Of a stretch of 64,000 nucleotides of DNA, positions 11,459-23,500 are shown one piece after another. Below the pieces are notes generated by a model. It was given only the letters and a program-made list of their open reading frames with translations, searched no databases and was not told the DNA's origin. The position numbers and the translations under genes are program-made. This DNA is from Vitrella brassicaformis. Taxonomy: Eukaryota; Sar; Vitrellaceae. The stretch spans positions 65,144-129,143 of the forward strand of contig CDMY01000282.1 of the NCBI GenBank assembly GCA_001179505.1, written 5' to 3'. Every line of letters begins with the position of its first letter. The first letter of the stretch is position 1.

Positions 11459-12190
11459 CTATGCGGGAGGATGAGATGGGATAAGAGAGAGATGCAGATC
11501 AAACCAAACCAGGTCGAATCAACGTCGCTATGCCTCCAGATGCTGCGATGCTAACATATATGCGTCGGCAATGCCCGAGAATGCCTCGCGCGGGGCAGAT
11601 ACACTCATTCTTGCGACAAACGTTCCACTTCTTCAACTTCAATTTTTGAGCGCGCATCTGGAATGCATCTGATGTGCAGCTGTACCCCCAACCGTGACGC
11701 CAAACGAACGAACTCCAACTGGGGATTCATTCAGAACCTGAAGGGTCCTTCTCGCACACACCGAAAAAGAGAGAGCACGTCTGTCTGTCTGTCTGAGTGT
11801 GCGGCACCGTGACGGTGTCGAAACAGGTATGCCATCACAGACACAAAACAAGGTGACACACACCCACCTACGCCACTGGTGTGCCCAGCACGGGGGCTCT
11901 CTGTCCCCGGCTCCCTGCCTCCCGCCCGGCCGCCACACAGCAGCGCTAGTTGTGCATTTGGCACATGGCAGCAGCGTTAGGGGACACGGAGCATCAAAAT
12001 GACACACACACGGACAGACACACAGACAGACAGACAGACAGACAGAAATGCACTCACTGATTTGATCTCCCCCACGGAAGACGCACACGAGACACACACA
12101 CACACACACACAAAACCACCTGTGCCTGTGCATCAAGAACATGCGCCACTCATTGTGCACATCCACAAATTAATTCGCAACCACCCTCCC
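11459..12190. other. Spacer between RPA1 (5' side) and PANK (3' side)
   Basis: About 730 nt between RPA1 ATG 11458 and the PANK stop at 12191, both on the minus strand. It should hold the RPA1 promoter/5'UTR and the PANK 3'UTR. Several small open frames exist (for example ATG at about 11609 on the minus strand encoding MSVSAPREAF), but none joins RPA1 in phase. GT-, AC- and CAGA-rich simple repeats occur at 12000-12045 and 12088-12112. Confidence 0.45.
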
Positions 12191-15100
12191 TCACTCAGGC
12201 GGCCGCAGGACGTCCCCCGGCCCGGATTGCTCGAAGCCCACATCACAATGGGGTCTCGGGCTACTTGGCCACGCATCACGAGACGACAGGGGAGTGTCGC
12301 CCCTGCGGCTGGATGAATTGCTCGCCGCCCCCTGTCCCTCCTCTCCCTGCTGCTGCTGCTGCAGGTGCCGCACCGTGGCCTTGCGGATGGCGCACCCATC
12401 TCGATCGCACCCGTCGCAGTGAGAGAGATCGAGCTGGGTCTCGCCGTCGCCGCCCTCACGGTGCGTCAGCTTCAGCAGACCCCAGGCCGGGTGGGTGGCA
12501 GGGAGAGAGGACAGCCCGCCGTTGCCGCCCAGGTGCTTGCCGCTCCGACGGGCCGCGCACGCAACGGCAGCTGCACACGGACAAAGGAAGACCGCACACA
12601 CTCACTTACCCGTCCGTCACACACAGTGGCTTGGCTCGTGGCTTCAAGCTGCTCACCCAAGAGGTACGCCTGCGGTCCACTGGGTAAGGGGAAATCGGAG
12701 GGGTCGGATGGCGTGGGTGGCGAGCCGGGCGTCTGCTGGCCTTGGCTCGCGGGGCTGGTGGGGCCTACGGACGGCGACAGGGTCCTCCGCGGGATCGTCA
12801 CACGCAGCCGGCTCGCACTGGCGCTGCGCCTCAGCCCCAGACCCCCACCCGGATTGGGGCGGCGGGGCAGCAGCAGGGAGGTGGCTTGAGACGACGTGTC
12901 GATGGGGGTAAGGCGGGGCAGGGTCAGGGGCTCGCGGCACTCGATGGCCTTCCGACGGCCACGGCGATGTCGAGACGACAGCGGCAGCTCGACAGCCTCG
13001 TGGTGGGTGTTGGTGTGGGTGATGTGCGATGATGAGCTGGACGGGCGGGCGCTGCCGTTGCTGCCGTATAGTGTGGATGGTGTGCTGTAGTGGAGGCTCA
13101 GGTTGGGGTCAGACTCGATGCGCTTGGTGTCAAAGGTGGTGGTGGTGTGTGGGGGCCGAGTGACGCCCTCGTCGCTCACTCGCGCGGGCGTGATAAAGAT
13201 CGGTGCCGCGTCACTCTGTGGCTGGGTCTCGGTTTGCTGTCTGCCGCCAACCGCGGTGTCTTTTTCGTCCGATGTGTCGGACTCTGCGTCGCACTCGGGC
13301 AGAGTGGAGAATACGGGCGTGTACTCGTGAAGTGAGTCCTTGAGGTGTGCCACATCCTCCTCCTCGACCCAATTCGACCTGACCGACCACAACACACACA
13401 CACACACACACAGAGAGAGAGAAGCTGATACGTTGGTTGGTGGCATGGGTGCAATGCATTGAGGGCGGGAAGGAAGGGATCGCATGCACACACACATACG
13501 CACCCACCCCGCGAATGTGTCGGCCATGGAGTCGATGTTGGCGTTCCAGTAGTTGCTGTTGCTCCGGAAACTGCGCCTGGTGCACCATACAGGCAAGACA
13601 ACAGACAGGTGAGCTGAGCTGAGCCACCTTATTCACTCACAGTCCGGCTCGCCTCGCTTACTTGAGTGCGCCGATACAGCCGAGGTACTTGGCGTGCCGG
13701 AAAAAGTAGGCAAAGCACATGCCGTTGGACCTTGAAGCATCCATCGTCCATGTATGTCGTGACACACACATCCCATGCATCCTTGGGTGTGGTGTTGTCT
13801 GTGTGGTGGTGTTTTGATGAGGTGAGTGAGGTGCATGTGTTGTGCTGGTAGGTAGGGTAGCATACCTACCAGAAAGAGAGTGAATGCTGGATGGCGGCCA
13901 GGAACTCTGGATGCTCGAGGTAGTAGCCCGTGAAGACCAGCTTGGAGCAGCCGTGGATGAGGGCGTTGAAGTACGCCAGCTGCGTGATGTTGAAGGCAAA
14001 CATCGTCAGCAGAGAGCGGGAGATGTCCTGCAGGCAGGCACCACACACACCACAGCCAGCCAACACACGTGTGACACACAGTGATATATGCGCCCCGCCC
14101 TCGTTGCGTGTTCAGCCCGCGTTTATACGTACGTATTCATTGACGTCATCCGGTACATTCTTCTGGCAGTTGCCGAAGGAGGATGCGATGACGTTGCCAG
14201 CGAGCCCCACACTCTGGTAGTCGCCGCCGTAGATGTCGCCGACCAACATGTCGACCTTGCTGTTGTCGCCCCGCACCCCCATCTTGACTGCATCGGCCGG
14301 CAGGTGGGCAGACTCGCACAGCATCCGCGACAGACCCATGAAGGTGCCGCCACCGATCGTCGAACCACCCTGCTCACCTCACAACGAACGGAATGCATGC
14401 CATGTCAGGCAAACATCAATCAGTGAGTGCATCTCATGGCATGGCCTGGCCAGTCCGTTCGTCTGTCTGTCTCCCTGCCTCCCTCCCTCCCTCCCTCCCT
14501 CTTGTTTGAGCGCTCACCACCCGCACGCTGCGATACGCCGACTCAACCTGTCAGACAACACAGACGAGACGCGTGGCGTACCCACCAGTTCGTAAGCAAG
14601 TAGGTGCACTGACTGAATGGCTGCGTGTCTGTCTCCGGCTTTGCTTACATAGTGAAAGGCCACACCGGCCTTGACGTTGACGAGCAGGAAGGGGTAGAAG
14701 TTGTCCAGCTCCTCCTGAGTGACCCCCACACTCTCGTAGTCACACGCATCGGCATGGTCGCTCACGCGACGATGCGACGAGGAGCTGCTGGCGCCACCAA
14801 TGCTACCGCGATGGTTCCTCCCCGCCAAACACCCCAGCGTATCCACGATCTCGTCACCCGCACCATCATCCACCGACACACACCCACTGCCGGCCTCTGC
14901 GCCACCACCAGCGTCAGTATCAGCGTCGGCACCAACACTCGGCAGCAGGTCGGAGTTGATGGACCGGAACGCAGAGGCAGACGGCGACACGTCATCATCC
15001 CCCTCGCCAACGGTGGAGAGGAGCTCCTCCTCCAACGAGCAGCTCTTCTTGGCCACATTGATGGGCCGGGAGGTCTTGATGAAGCGGAAACATGCGTCCT

Positions 15101-15649
15101 TGCCCATCACGGCCAGCACGTGCTCGATGCCCTGCAGGATGCACCGCACCTCCCTGTGGACCTCAGGCACCGCCCCGAAGTCCTTTCGGATGCACTCCTG
15201 AAGGTCCGCCCGCAACGCCCCCGCCCCCGTGCACGACGCACTGGCGCCGTCCACCAGCTGGGAGCGGAAATACTGCCCGGCGGGCGACTTGAGGAACTCC
15301 TGCAGCTCGTCGTAGCGGAAGTCAAAGAAACGGATCTCTCGATGAATCTCGCGCAGGGCGTCCTTTGCAGAGAGGGGGATGCGCGGCCGGCGCGGTTTGT
15401 CGTCGTCTGTGTCTGTGTGTGCATGGCCGCTGATGGGGCTGGGACAACTGGTGTGTGAGGGTGACGTCGGGCCGCTGCCGATGTCCTCTTCGTCGTCGAC
15501 CTCGACCTCGTCGATAGGGATGCAGAAGGCGACGCTGGCGATGTACCCACCTGCAATGCAAACACAAAGCAAACAGAATGAACAGAGATACTTCTCTGCT
15601 GTCTAATCTGCCTTGGCTCACCCATGTCAACTCCAACATGGTTCCCCAT
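12191..15649 (-). CDS. PANK: Type II pantothenate kinase with a long C-terminal extension
   Basis: Exons from 5': 15649-15622, 15550-14649, 14547-14518, 14369-14133, 14027-13870, 13730-13662, 13576-13508, 13378-12657, 12570-12191 (864 aa, frame closed). The enzyme phosphorylates pantothenate, the first step of coenzyme A synthesis. The N-terminus MGNHVGVDMGGYIASVAF is the ATP-binding phosphate-1 loop of the eukaryotic (fumble) family. Further family motifs are FYPFLLVNVKAGVAFHYV, GGSTIGGGTFMGLSRML, VDMLVGDIYGGDYQSVGL, IASSFGNC, DISRSLLTMFAFNITQLAY and HAKYLGCIGAL. An acidic Ser/Asp/Gly-rich insert of about 80 aa lies before the FYPFLLVN motif. About 400 aa after the kinase core are Ser/Thr/Pro-rich and unlike the animal, fungal or plant enzymes. 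The 12656-12571 intron was chosen so that the last exon keeps the GC-rich-third-position frame. Its 5' end is divergent from the gene at 15956. Confidence 0.9.
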
Positions 15650-15955
15650 GGGTGGCCACGTCTTTCAACCGCCTCTCCACTTCTCTCAGGCAACGATACA
15701 GCTACCCACGCGCCTCAGGAAGCCCTCTACGCCTCGTGCCAGGGGTAGTCGGGGAGAAAGAAAGAAAAAAGCAGTGTTCGAAACCGATTTAAGGACTGAG
15801 TCAGCGTCGTGCGTTCTCCTCCTTCCATCTTCACAGGCTGTTGTTGTTTTCTCTGCCGTCCGCGTGTCTCGTGGATCGTTAGGTTCGCACACGTCCCGGA
15901 TTCAAAACAGGCTCTTCCTTTCCTCTAACGACCAACAGAGGAAGACACGAGCACC
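15650..15955. promoter_or_regulatory. Bidirectional promoter region, PANK / Sec16-like gene
   Basis: 306 nt separate PANK ATG 15649 (minus) from ATG 15956 (plus), so both promoters and 5'UTRs must lie here. No GCGAGCTT motif is present. The centre is less GC-rich than the exons, with AAAGAAAGAAAAAAG at about 15757-15771 and TTGTTGTTTTC at 15841. Confidence 0.5.
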
Positions 15956-18900
15956 ATGCGGAGCTCATCTGCATCTCGGGCGAGAAGCAAACCGCCAAAG
16001 CCAGTCGCCTCCCAACCGCCCTCACAACCAATGTCTCCCGGGGAGAATAAGGGCCTTTTTGGCTCACTGGGAGGCTTCCTGGGCGGCTCGGGGCGCTCTC
16101 GGTCCCAGACTCAGTCGCCACCGCGCACACGAAGCATGCCGGCTGACAAATCAGAGGCCAGCAAGAGCGGGAGTGGGTCTGACGACCAGGGCAAGAAGGA
16201 GGGCGGCAAGGAGAGCGAGACCAAGGGGGTTTTTCAGTGGATGCGGCAGTTGGTGGGCAGCGGGGAGGAGCGCACTTACGCGGTCGTCAACCTGGGCGCC
16301 CACGATGGTGAAGGATTCTACTACTGCAAGGAGCACAAGATGTGGATGGAGCGGGGCAAGGAAGAGGAGATACTCGCAAAGTATGCCGCCGAAAGGGCAC
16401 CGCCACCCAAGGCCAAGAAAAAAGGTAACTAACCACACACCCCAACCAAACCGTCTCTGGCTGGGTACGTCCTTATTTGGGCGATGCATGTATGTGATGT
16501 GCTTTGTCCTTTCTCTCTCTCTCTGTGCTGTGTGGTTCAGCTGAAGGAGAGGAAAGCAAGGAGGGCGAGGGCAGCAAGGAGGCCGCGAGCAAGCCTGCCG
16601 AGGTGGCCAAGACTGGGGTGGAAGCTCTTATGGCGGTGCCGCAACACAGACTGCCTTACGGCAGAGGGTGAGAACAGAGCGATACAAAGGCAAACCGGAA
16701 TCATTGACGCCTCATTCATCTGTGCATCCCTCCCATGTGTGTATCTGCCAGCCGCGCCCCCTATTACGCGGCTACTCCCGGTCTGCCGACGAAGCCGCCA
16801 ACGGGCGCTGGCACAGGACCACCAAGAGGCGGTCAAACACCACCCATGCCGGTGAGGAGCAGCCCAGCCACCATACATCCAAGAATGGATCAACCAACGG
16901 CCATCTTGCTTACGCTGTCTCTCCGCTTCCTCTCTCTGTTTGACTGACATGTCAGGGCATGTTTCCAATGGTGACACCGGGTGTGTACAACCCCCCGCCC
17001 ATCCTCGAAGCAGCAACAGACTCACCCCCACAGGACTCTGCGGGCCTCACCAACGACGCGGCACCGGCGAGGCCCCTCACGGAAGGCGGCGAGGAGGTGC
17101 CCGACCTATCGCCCAAGGTGGGCCCTCCGATCAAGCCCAGCACCCCCATAGCCCTCAAGGCCTGGGGCGCAGGCCCGCCAAAGAAGTATCCGTCAACGAG
17201 GGACAGGCCCATTCCCCCGCCCCCCACGGGCCTCGCCAATCCTTTCGGCGTCAGCAGCACCCCGCTCAAGCCACAGGCTGCCCCGACGAGCCCCTTCGGA
17301 CGCCCGGCGAGCGAGGGAGAGGCCCGGCCCATCCCACCAGCCTCGCCACTGCCGTCGGCCGTGAGCGCCACGTCCCAGCCGCCTACCAATGCCTTCACGT
17401 CCCCTGCGTCAGTCAAGGCATCGCCGGGGGAGTCGCCTGGTGGTGTCGGGTACACAGATGTTGAGAACGAGGGCTCGTCTGAGGAAGGCTGGAAGAAGCT
17501 GGGTGGGTCAAGTGTGCCCTCTGCTGCCGGTGGTGTCGCTGGTAGTGGGGGTGGGAAGGACAAGGCGGCCAAGGAGGAGGGCAAGGCGGAGGACGGTTCT
17601 TCGCCGGACCACTCGGATCTGGTGGTGCTGAGCAGCCAGCCCGACCACGACCGCTCGGAGCGGTCTGGGGTGTCGAGCGAGTGGGAGGAGGTGGGCAGCA
17701 AGACCACACCCAAGACGGTGTCGCCAATCCACCAGAAGGAGCCGCCCGTCACGCAGCCACCAGTCGTCCCGCCGGCATTCCCCACCGTCAGGGAAGCCGA
17801 CGAGCCATCCTCCGTGTCAGTGCCGGGTCTGGACGAGGAGGAGGTCAAGTACGTCTACGACCCCGACTTTGACTCACACGAATGGGCCGACGAAGAGGCC
17901 GAGGGGTCGGATGACCACCACAATGAGGCCGAGGCCACGGGCGGCCTAGTCCGGACGCGCCAGCGTGGCGAGGGCAGCCACGTGCACCTGCCGATGCCAT
18001 CGCCGCCGCGGCGTGGCCAGAGGGACACCTCGAGTGGCATGCTCGTCATCGCTGGGTCGCCATCCCACCGCGGTCTGATGATGAGGCTGCACGACGAGAG
18101 CAAGGCCGCCAGCCCCGACGAGATCTCCCCCGTCTCTAAGGCCAGCCCTCCCGCCGCCACCCAGTCACCAACTCAGCAGCTGCGCCACCATCGGGCGCCC
18201 GAGACGGCCGAGGAGACACCCACTGAAGCACAGAAGGGCTACACCGGCGAGGCAGAGGCCGAGTCGCCCTCGTCATCGCCGGAACGCCGCGCCGACAGCC
18301 GGGGGGCCGCGGCCGCGCCCCAGGAGCAGCAGCAGCAGCAGCCGCCGCCTCAGCAGGCCGCGTCAGTGGATCTCGACATGGAAGGAGGGGAGCCGGAAGC
18401 AGACATGGCCGACGAGGGTGGCGACCAGGGATGGGACATCGATCTGGACCTGGGCTCGCCCGAGGTCATGCTCCCATCTGGCGAGTCGGAGCAGCGAATG
18501 GCGGTCGGTGCCAGCCCCTCGATGCTGCCTGAGGGTGAGCCTGGTGACGAGCCGGAGGGCGGCAGGCCCCCAACAGGGCACGAACAGGACGGTCGGTTCG
18601 GCCAGCCTCAGCTACCGCAGGAGCAGCCGTCTATCACAACACCTCGTGACGATGCAGTGGCTCTGAAGGTGACGATATCTGGTCCTGCTGGGGAGGCAGG
18701 GCAGCTTTCTGGCCGGTCGCCGTCGAGCTTTGGTGCGTCCAGCCCAGCGTCAGAGCCGATAGGCGAAGCGGCAGCTGCTCCGGCAGCGTCAGCTGGCGAG
18801 GAGGGGCCTTACGGGATTGGCATTGCCACAGACGAGGAGCGTGTGTCGGAGAAGGCCCCGTCGCAGGCACCATCCTCTCCATCAAGGAAGGCAATACCAG

Positions 18901-20531
18901 ACATGGTGAGCGGGCGAGAGAGAGGACGGGGAGTAACGACACACATACCCTTCCATGGAACATGTAAGTAACCCTGTTGTATCTGTCTGCCTGTGTCGCA
19001 CCACAGTCGCGTCCGTTGGAGAGTGAGCCCCACCCCCAGATGTTCAACATCGGCGATGAGGCCGAGACGCCTGCCGGGGGCGATGACACCCTCCAGACGC
19101 CACCCTGGCTGCGGTCGATGGATGACATCGTGCCACCCGCACATTCACACAGCGGCGACCTGGCCAAACACGGCGGTAGGGAGGGGAGGGGAGAGAGGGG
19201 TAGCAGGGGGGAGGAAGCATTACAAACAAACAGTGGCCAGCCGACTGACTCGCCCGCCTGTGTGTTGTGCGTGTGCAGAGCCTGGTCCTCCCTCTGACGA
19301 GCTGCCGCCGCCACGCGCCAGCCGAGAGGTAACTAACAGACACACTGATGGAAACATCACCGCCCACCGGCAGTCTTTGTCACGTCACTCCTCCGTCTCT
19401 TTGCCGTCGTCACAGGTGCAGCTAGAGAAAGAGTTGGAGCGAGTCAAGGCCGAGTACCAGGCCCTCCTTGTCGAGAGCCAACGTGCCAGGGACGAAACCA
19501 TCCGGCTGGCCGACGCCAATGAGGACCTGCAGTCCCGGCTCGACGCCGCAGGCGCCGAGCAGGACTTGCAGCTGCAGGAGGCCCTCCTCAAGATCACTCA
19601 GCTCGAGCAAGACAACACACGCCTGATCCAGGCGGGCGAGGAAGCGGCACGAAAAGAGCAGGAGATGCAGACACTGCGGGAGGCCCAGGCGGCCCAGGAC
19701 AAGGATGAAGAGCTGGCGGCACTGCGGAGCGAGCAGGCCGAGAGGGATGCGGCGATTGAGGCGTTGCGCGGGAGGTCTGCGGCCCAGCAGGAGGAGGTCG
19801 ACGATCTGACGGGTCGGCTGCAGAAGGAGGAGCGGGTGAGGGCGGCGCTCGAGATGGAGAGGCAGGGCATTCTGCAGAAATACCGAATGGGGTACCAAAT
19901 CGAGACTGAGGTGAGTGAGAGCCAACCGCACATAACATACACGCACGCACACACAACGACGTTTCTTGTCGTCACTTTTGCTGTGTGCGCCACACACAGG
20001 CGCAGCGCAACTGGCGTCTGGGTTATGGGGTGATGGAGCGGAGTGCGGGGACTGACAACGAGTGGATCCGCGAGAAGGACAAGGAGATCCGTGATCTCCA
20101 GGTGGACATGGCGATCAAAGAGGTGAGGTACGGCAAGGGCTTCGCGCGGGCCATCAACGCCATCCGCAAACTCAAATGGCGCATTACCACCATGTACTGG
20201 AAGGCATGGAGGTACGCACGCACAGAGCTGGCGGGCCACCGACGAACGAAGACGGGGCTGATGCAATGCAGATGGGTGTGTGTCTGTGTGTCTGTGTGTC
20301 TGTGTGTGTGTGTGTTCAGTGAAGAGATCAAGATGCTGGACAAGAACAAGGCGCTCATGAAGGACGTCTGTGAGGTGAGCAGACAGACAGGGAGGGAGAA
20401 AGAGAAGCGACGGTGATCCACTGCCTTTCTCCCTCAGCGCAATCTAACCATTTCTGAGCTCAACCAGCGGATCACCAAGATGGTGTGGGAGAAGCACGAC
20501 GTCAAGAAGGCACTCATGCAGCAAAAGGTAG

Positions 20532-20565
<34 letters not shown>

Positions 20566-23500
20566 CACACCCCTGTGTGGGCGACAAGGCAATACCCATG
20601 CGTGTGTTGTCTTCTCACTCATTATATACTCAGGTGAACAATGACGCGCTTCAGAAAACGGTGGACGAGTACGTGACGGCGATAGCGGGGTGGAAGGAGT
20701 GCTGCGCCAAGCTGGAGAAGAACGGCGAGGAGATGATGGCCAAGGCCAACGCAGAGCTGCAGCGCGGCCAGACCATGCTCGACGACCTCGCGGAAAAACA
20801 CAACACCGTCATGGTCAGAGATAGATAGACCACACACACACACACACACACAGTCAAGGACGTTCGTGACTCTCTTCTCTGTGTGTGTGTGTGTGTGTGT
20901 GCACAGAGGGAGTACAATCAGCTCAAGGCCGAGACTGACGCAACGGTCGAAACCGAGCGTGACAAGATCCGCACCGAGGCCACGGAGAAGATCCAAGAGC
21001 TGACTGAGTTGTTCAAGAACCAACTCGTCCAGAGAAATGAGGTCCACCCACCACGCCATACATACAACACACATACCGACACTCCCTGCCTGCCTGTGCG
21101 TCGCGTCGCTTGCTCATCTCATCTGCCCCCTCCTTTCTCTCTGTCTGCAGACAATTGCCCACTGGCAATCGGTTTCTCGTGAGCGTGAGGAGCAGCTGAC
21201 GGCCGTCACCCAGCAGCTCGACACAGCGCGTCAGGAGCAGCAGCAGCTCCGCAGCAGTCTGCAGGCGTACGAGTCGACCATCGAGCAGACCAAGGCCCGC
21301 GAGTGCCAGTTACTGCAGGAGATGCACCAGATCCAGGAGACGCAGCGCACACACGATGCCTCCTTCGAGTCATTCCAGCGGAAAGAGGACGAGTTGCAGC
21401 GCCAGCTGCAGACAAACAAGGCCGAGATGCAGCGTCTCGAGAGCCTCTGCGAGCAGCAGAAGGTGGAGATCGTCCAGTACCAGGCCCAGATTGACGCCTA
21501 CCGCCAGGAGCACGACCGCCAGAAGGGCGAATGGGAGGCGGCCGTGGAGAGCCACGCAGCCGAGGTGCGGTCATTGCAGCGGGCGGTAGAAGACAAGGAG
21601 CAGCAGTGGCGTGAGACCATGCAGGGCGACATCGACAGCCGCACACGGTCCTTTGAGGACCAGCTCACCGCCCTCCACCAGGAACTGGCAGCGTCTCGCG
21701 AGCTCACCGAGGCCAAACAGAAGCAGGTTGGTGCGTGGGGAGGGAGGGTGGAGCGGGGCGGGCCTTCCTAGGCAGGCGGTGAGGTGAGAGAGGAGAGTGA
21801 GGTAGCTGAGCTGGTAGATAGGTAGCTAGCGCCTCTTTACCAATTTCTCGAGGCAGCCAACCCTCAGGGATCAAATGGCCCGAGGCGCAGACAGACGTTG
21901 AGTTGAGCGGGCCCCTGTCTTCCCGAGCGGGGCTGGATGCTTTGCGAGGCACACGCCCCTGTCGGATGTTCATGAGGGTCACATCACACCCAGACAGACA
22001 GACAGACAGACAGGACAGGCGGCCATGCTTGCTGCACGGATCCATCTCCCCCTGATATATCTGTGTCATTGTGTTTATCTACCCCTCTCTCTCTGTGCCT
22101 GATGTTTCTGATGTGTCTGGTGTGTGTGTGCAGTTGGAGGAAGCCCACACGGCCATGCAGCTCCGTGAGGGCGAGGCCACCGCTCTGCTCCAGGAGACCG
22201 AGAAGCGGATGCAGGCCGCCAACGACGAGCTGTCCGAAGCCCTCAACGCACAGATGTCCTTAGCGCAGTACTACCGTGAGTTGGCCGACAGCGAGCTGCC
22301 AGCCGTCAAGGACGACAGGGAGGCAATCAAACGGCGACTCGCCAACCTCACTGGTGGGTGAGGTGCATGGGCACCCACATACCATCCATCCCCTGGTTGG
22401 TTGGTCCGTCTTCAAATCTGTGGTGCTTGCGTGTCCGTGTGTCCGCTCGATGGATCGATCAGCTGCCGTGACAGAGTTCATCAACGGGACGGGCCTCTCC
22501 ATCCTCCCGTCCGGCCACGCCGCCACCCAACCGTCCCCCGCGTCGACCAAGACCAAGACCACCGAGACGGCTCCCTCATTCGACACGCCACCCGCTCCAT
22601 CATCCAGCAGCGCGCCGTCATCTGCGTCACGCCGTGACGTCGCCGAACTGTTCGGTGGCGGCGGCGATGCGGACAGCCATGGCTTCGACGGCGGCGACAG
22701 CGGCTGGGACATCGGCTTCGACCCCACCCCATCGCCCCCACCGCCAGGGCTGGAGCAGCCACCAGTGGCCGGCGGCGCGCCGCAGGCCACCGAGGGGCTG
22801 ACGGACGAGCACCTTATTGCAGAGCTCAAGAAGGTGGGCGGGGCGGGGTGGGGCGTGAAGCGCGGAAGACCCTATATGGCGAGTCATTGTTCTCTCTGTG
22901 TGTGTGTGCTTTGGTGTCGGTCAGGTGCTTTCGCATTATCTGGAGGTCACTGCTGCTTCGAAGGTGAGAGGGGTGGCTAGTCGGAGTGGGCAGTTCAGCA
23001 GTGAGGGCGGCAGGGAGAGAGGGGGGGAGGCTCTGATGAAGGATTTCTATCCCAAAACCTTTTAACTCTGCTGAATCTATCATTGTTGACCTCTTTGCAA
23101 TAACCTGAGCCTAGCCGCTGCATGCAGTCTTGTGCTACTTGTGTGACTCTGTGTGTGTGTGTGTGTGCCGATTCCTCAATTGTCCTGCTGTGTGTGGCTC
23201 TATTGTGCAGGATGCCCAGCAGCTGGCAGAGCAGGCGCAGACACAAGGGCAGCGTGAGCAGCTGGTGAGTGATCCGATCCACAACACCACCCTTCGTCAA
23301 GCAGATCAGTGTGTGTCTGTCTTTTTCCTTTCTCTCTCTCTGTGTGTATGTTTCAGGAGCTTATCGAGGCAATGCGGCAGGACATCGTGGCCAAGGAGCA
23401 GCAGCTCGCCACCCTCGGCTCTGAGCTAGAGGCCGCACGAGACAGGGAGGCCTCCCTCAGACAGGACCTCCACAACCGCATACAGGTGCTCCCTCCCGCC

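Noticed and set aside
11565-11610. Upstream RPA1 exon MSVSAPREAFSGIADAYM
   Set aside because: Resembles an RPA N-terminus slightly but its donor does not join exon 11458-11367 in phase.
12472-12600. PANK ending at 12472 through a GTAAGT donor at 12609
   Set aside because: That splice gives a frame with poor codon composition; the GTGAGC donor at 12656 keeps the GC-rich third positions and extends to 12191.
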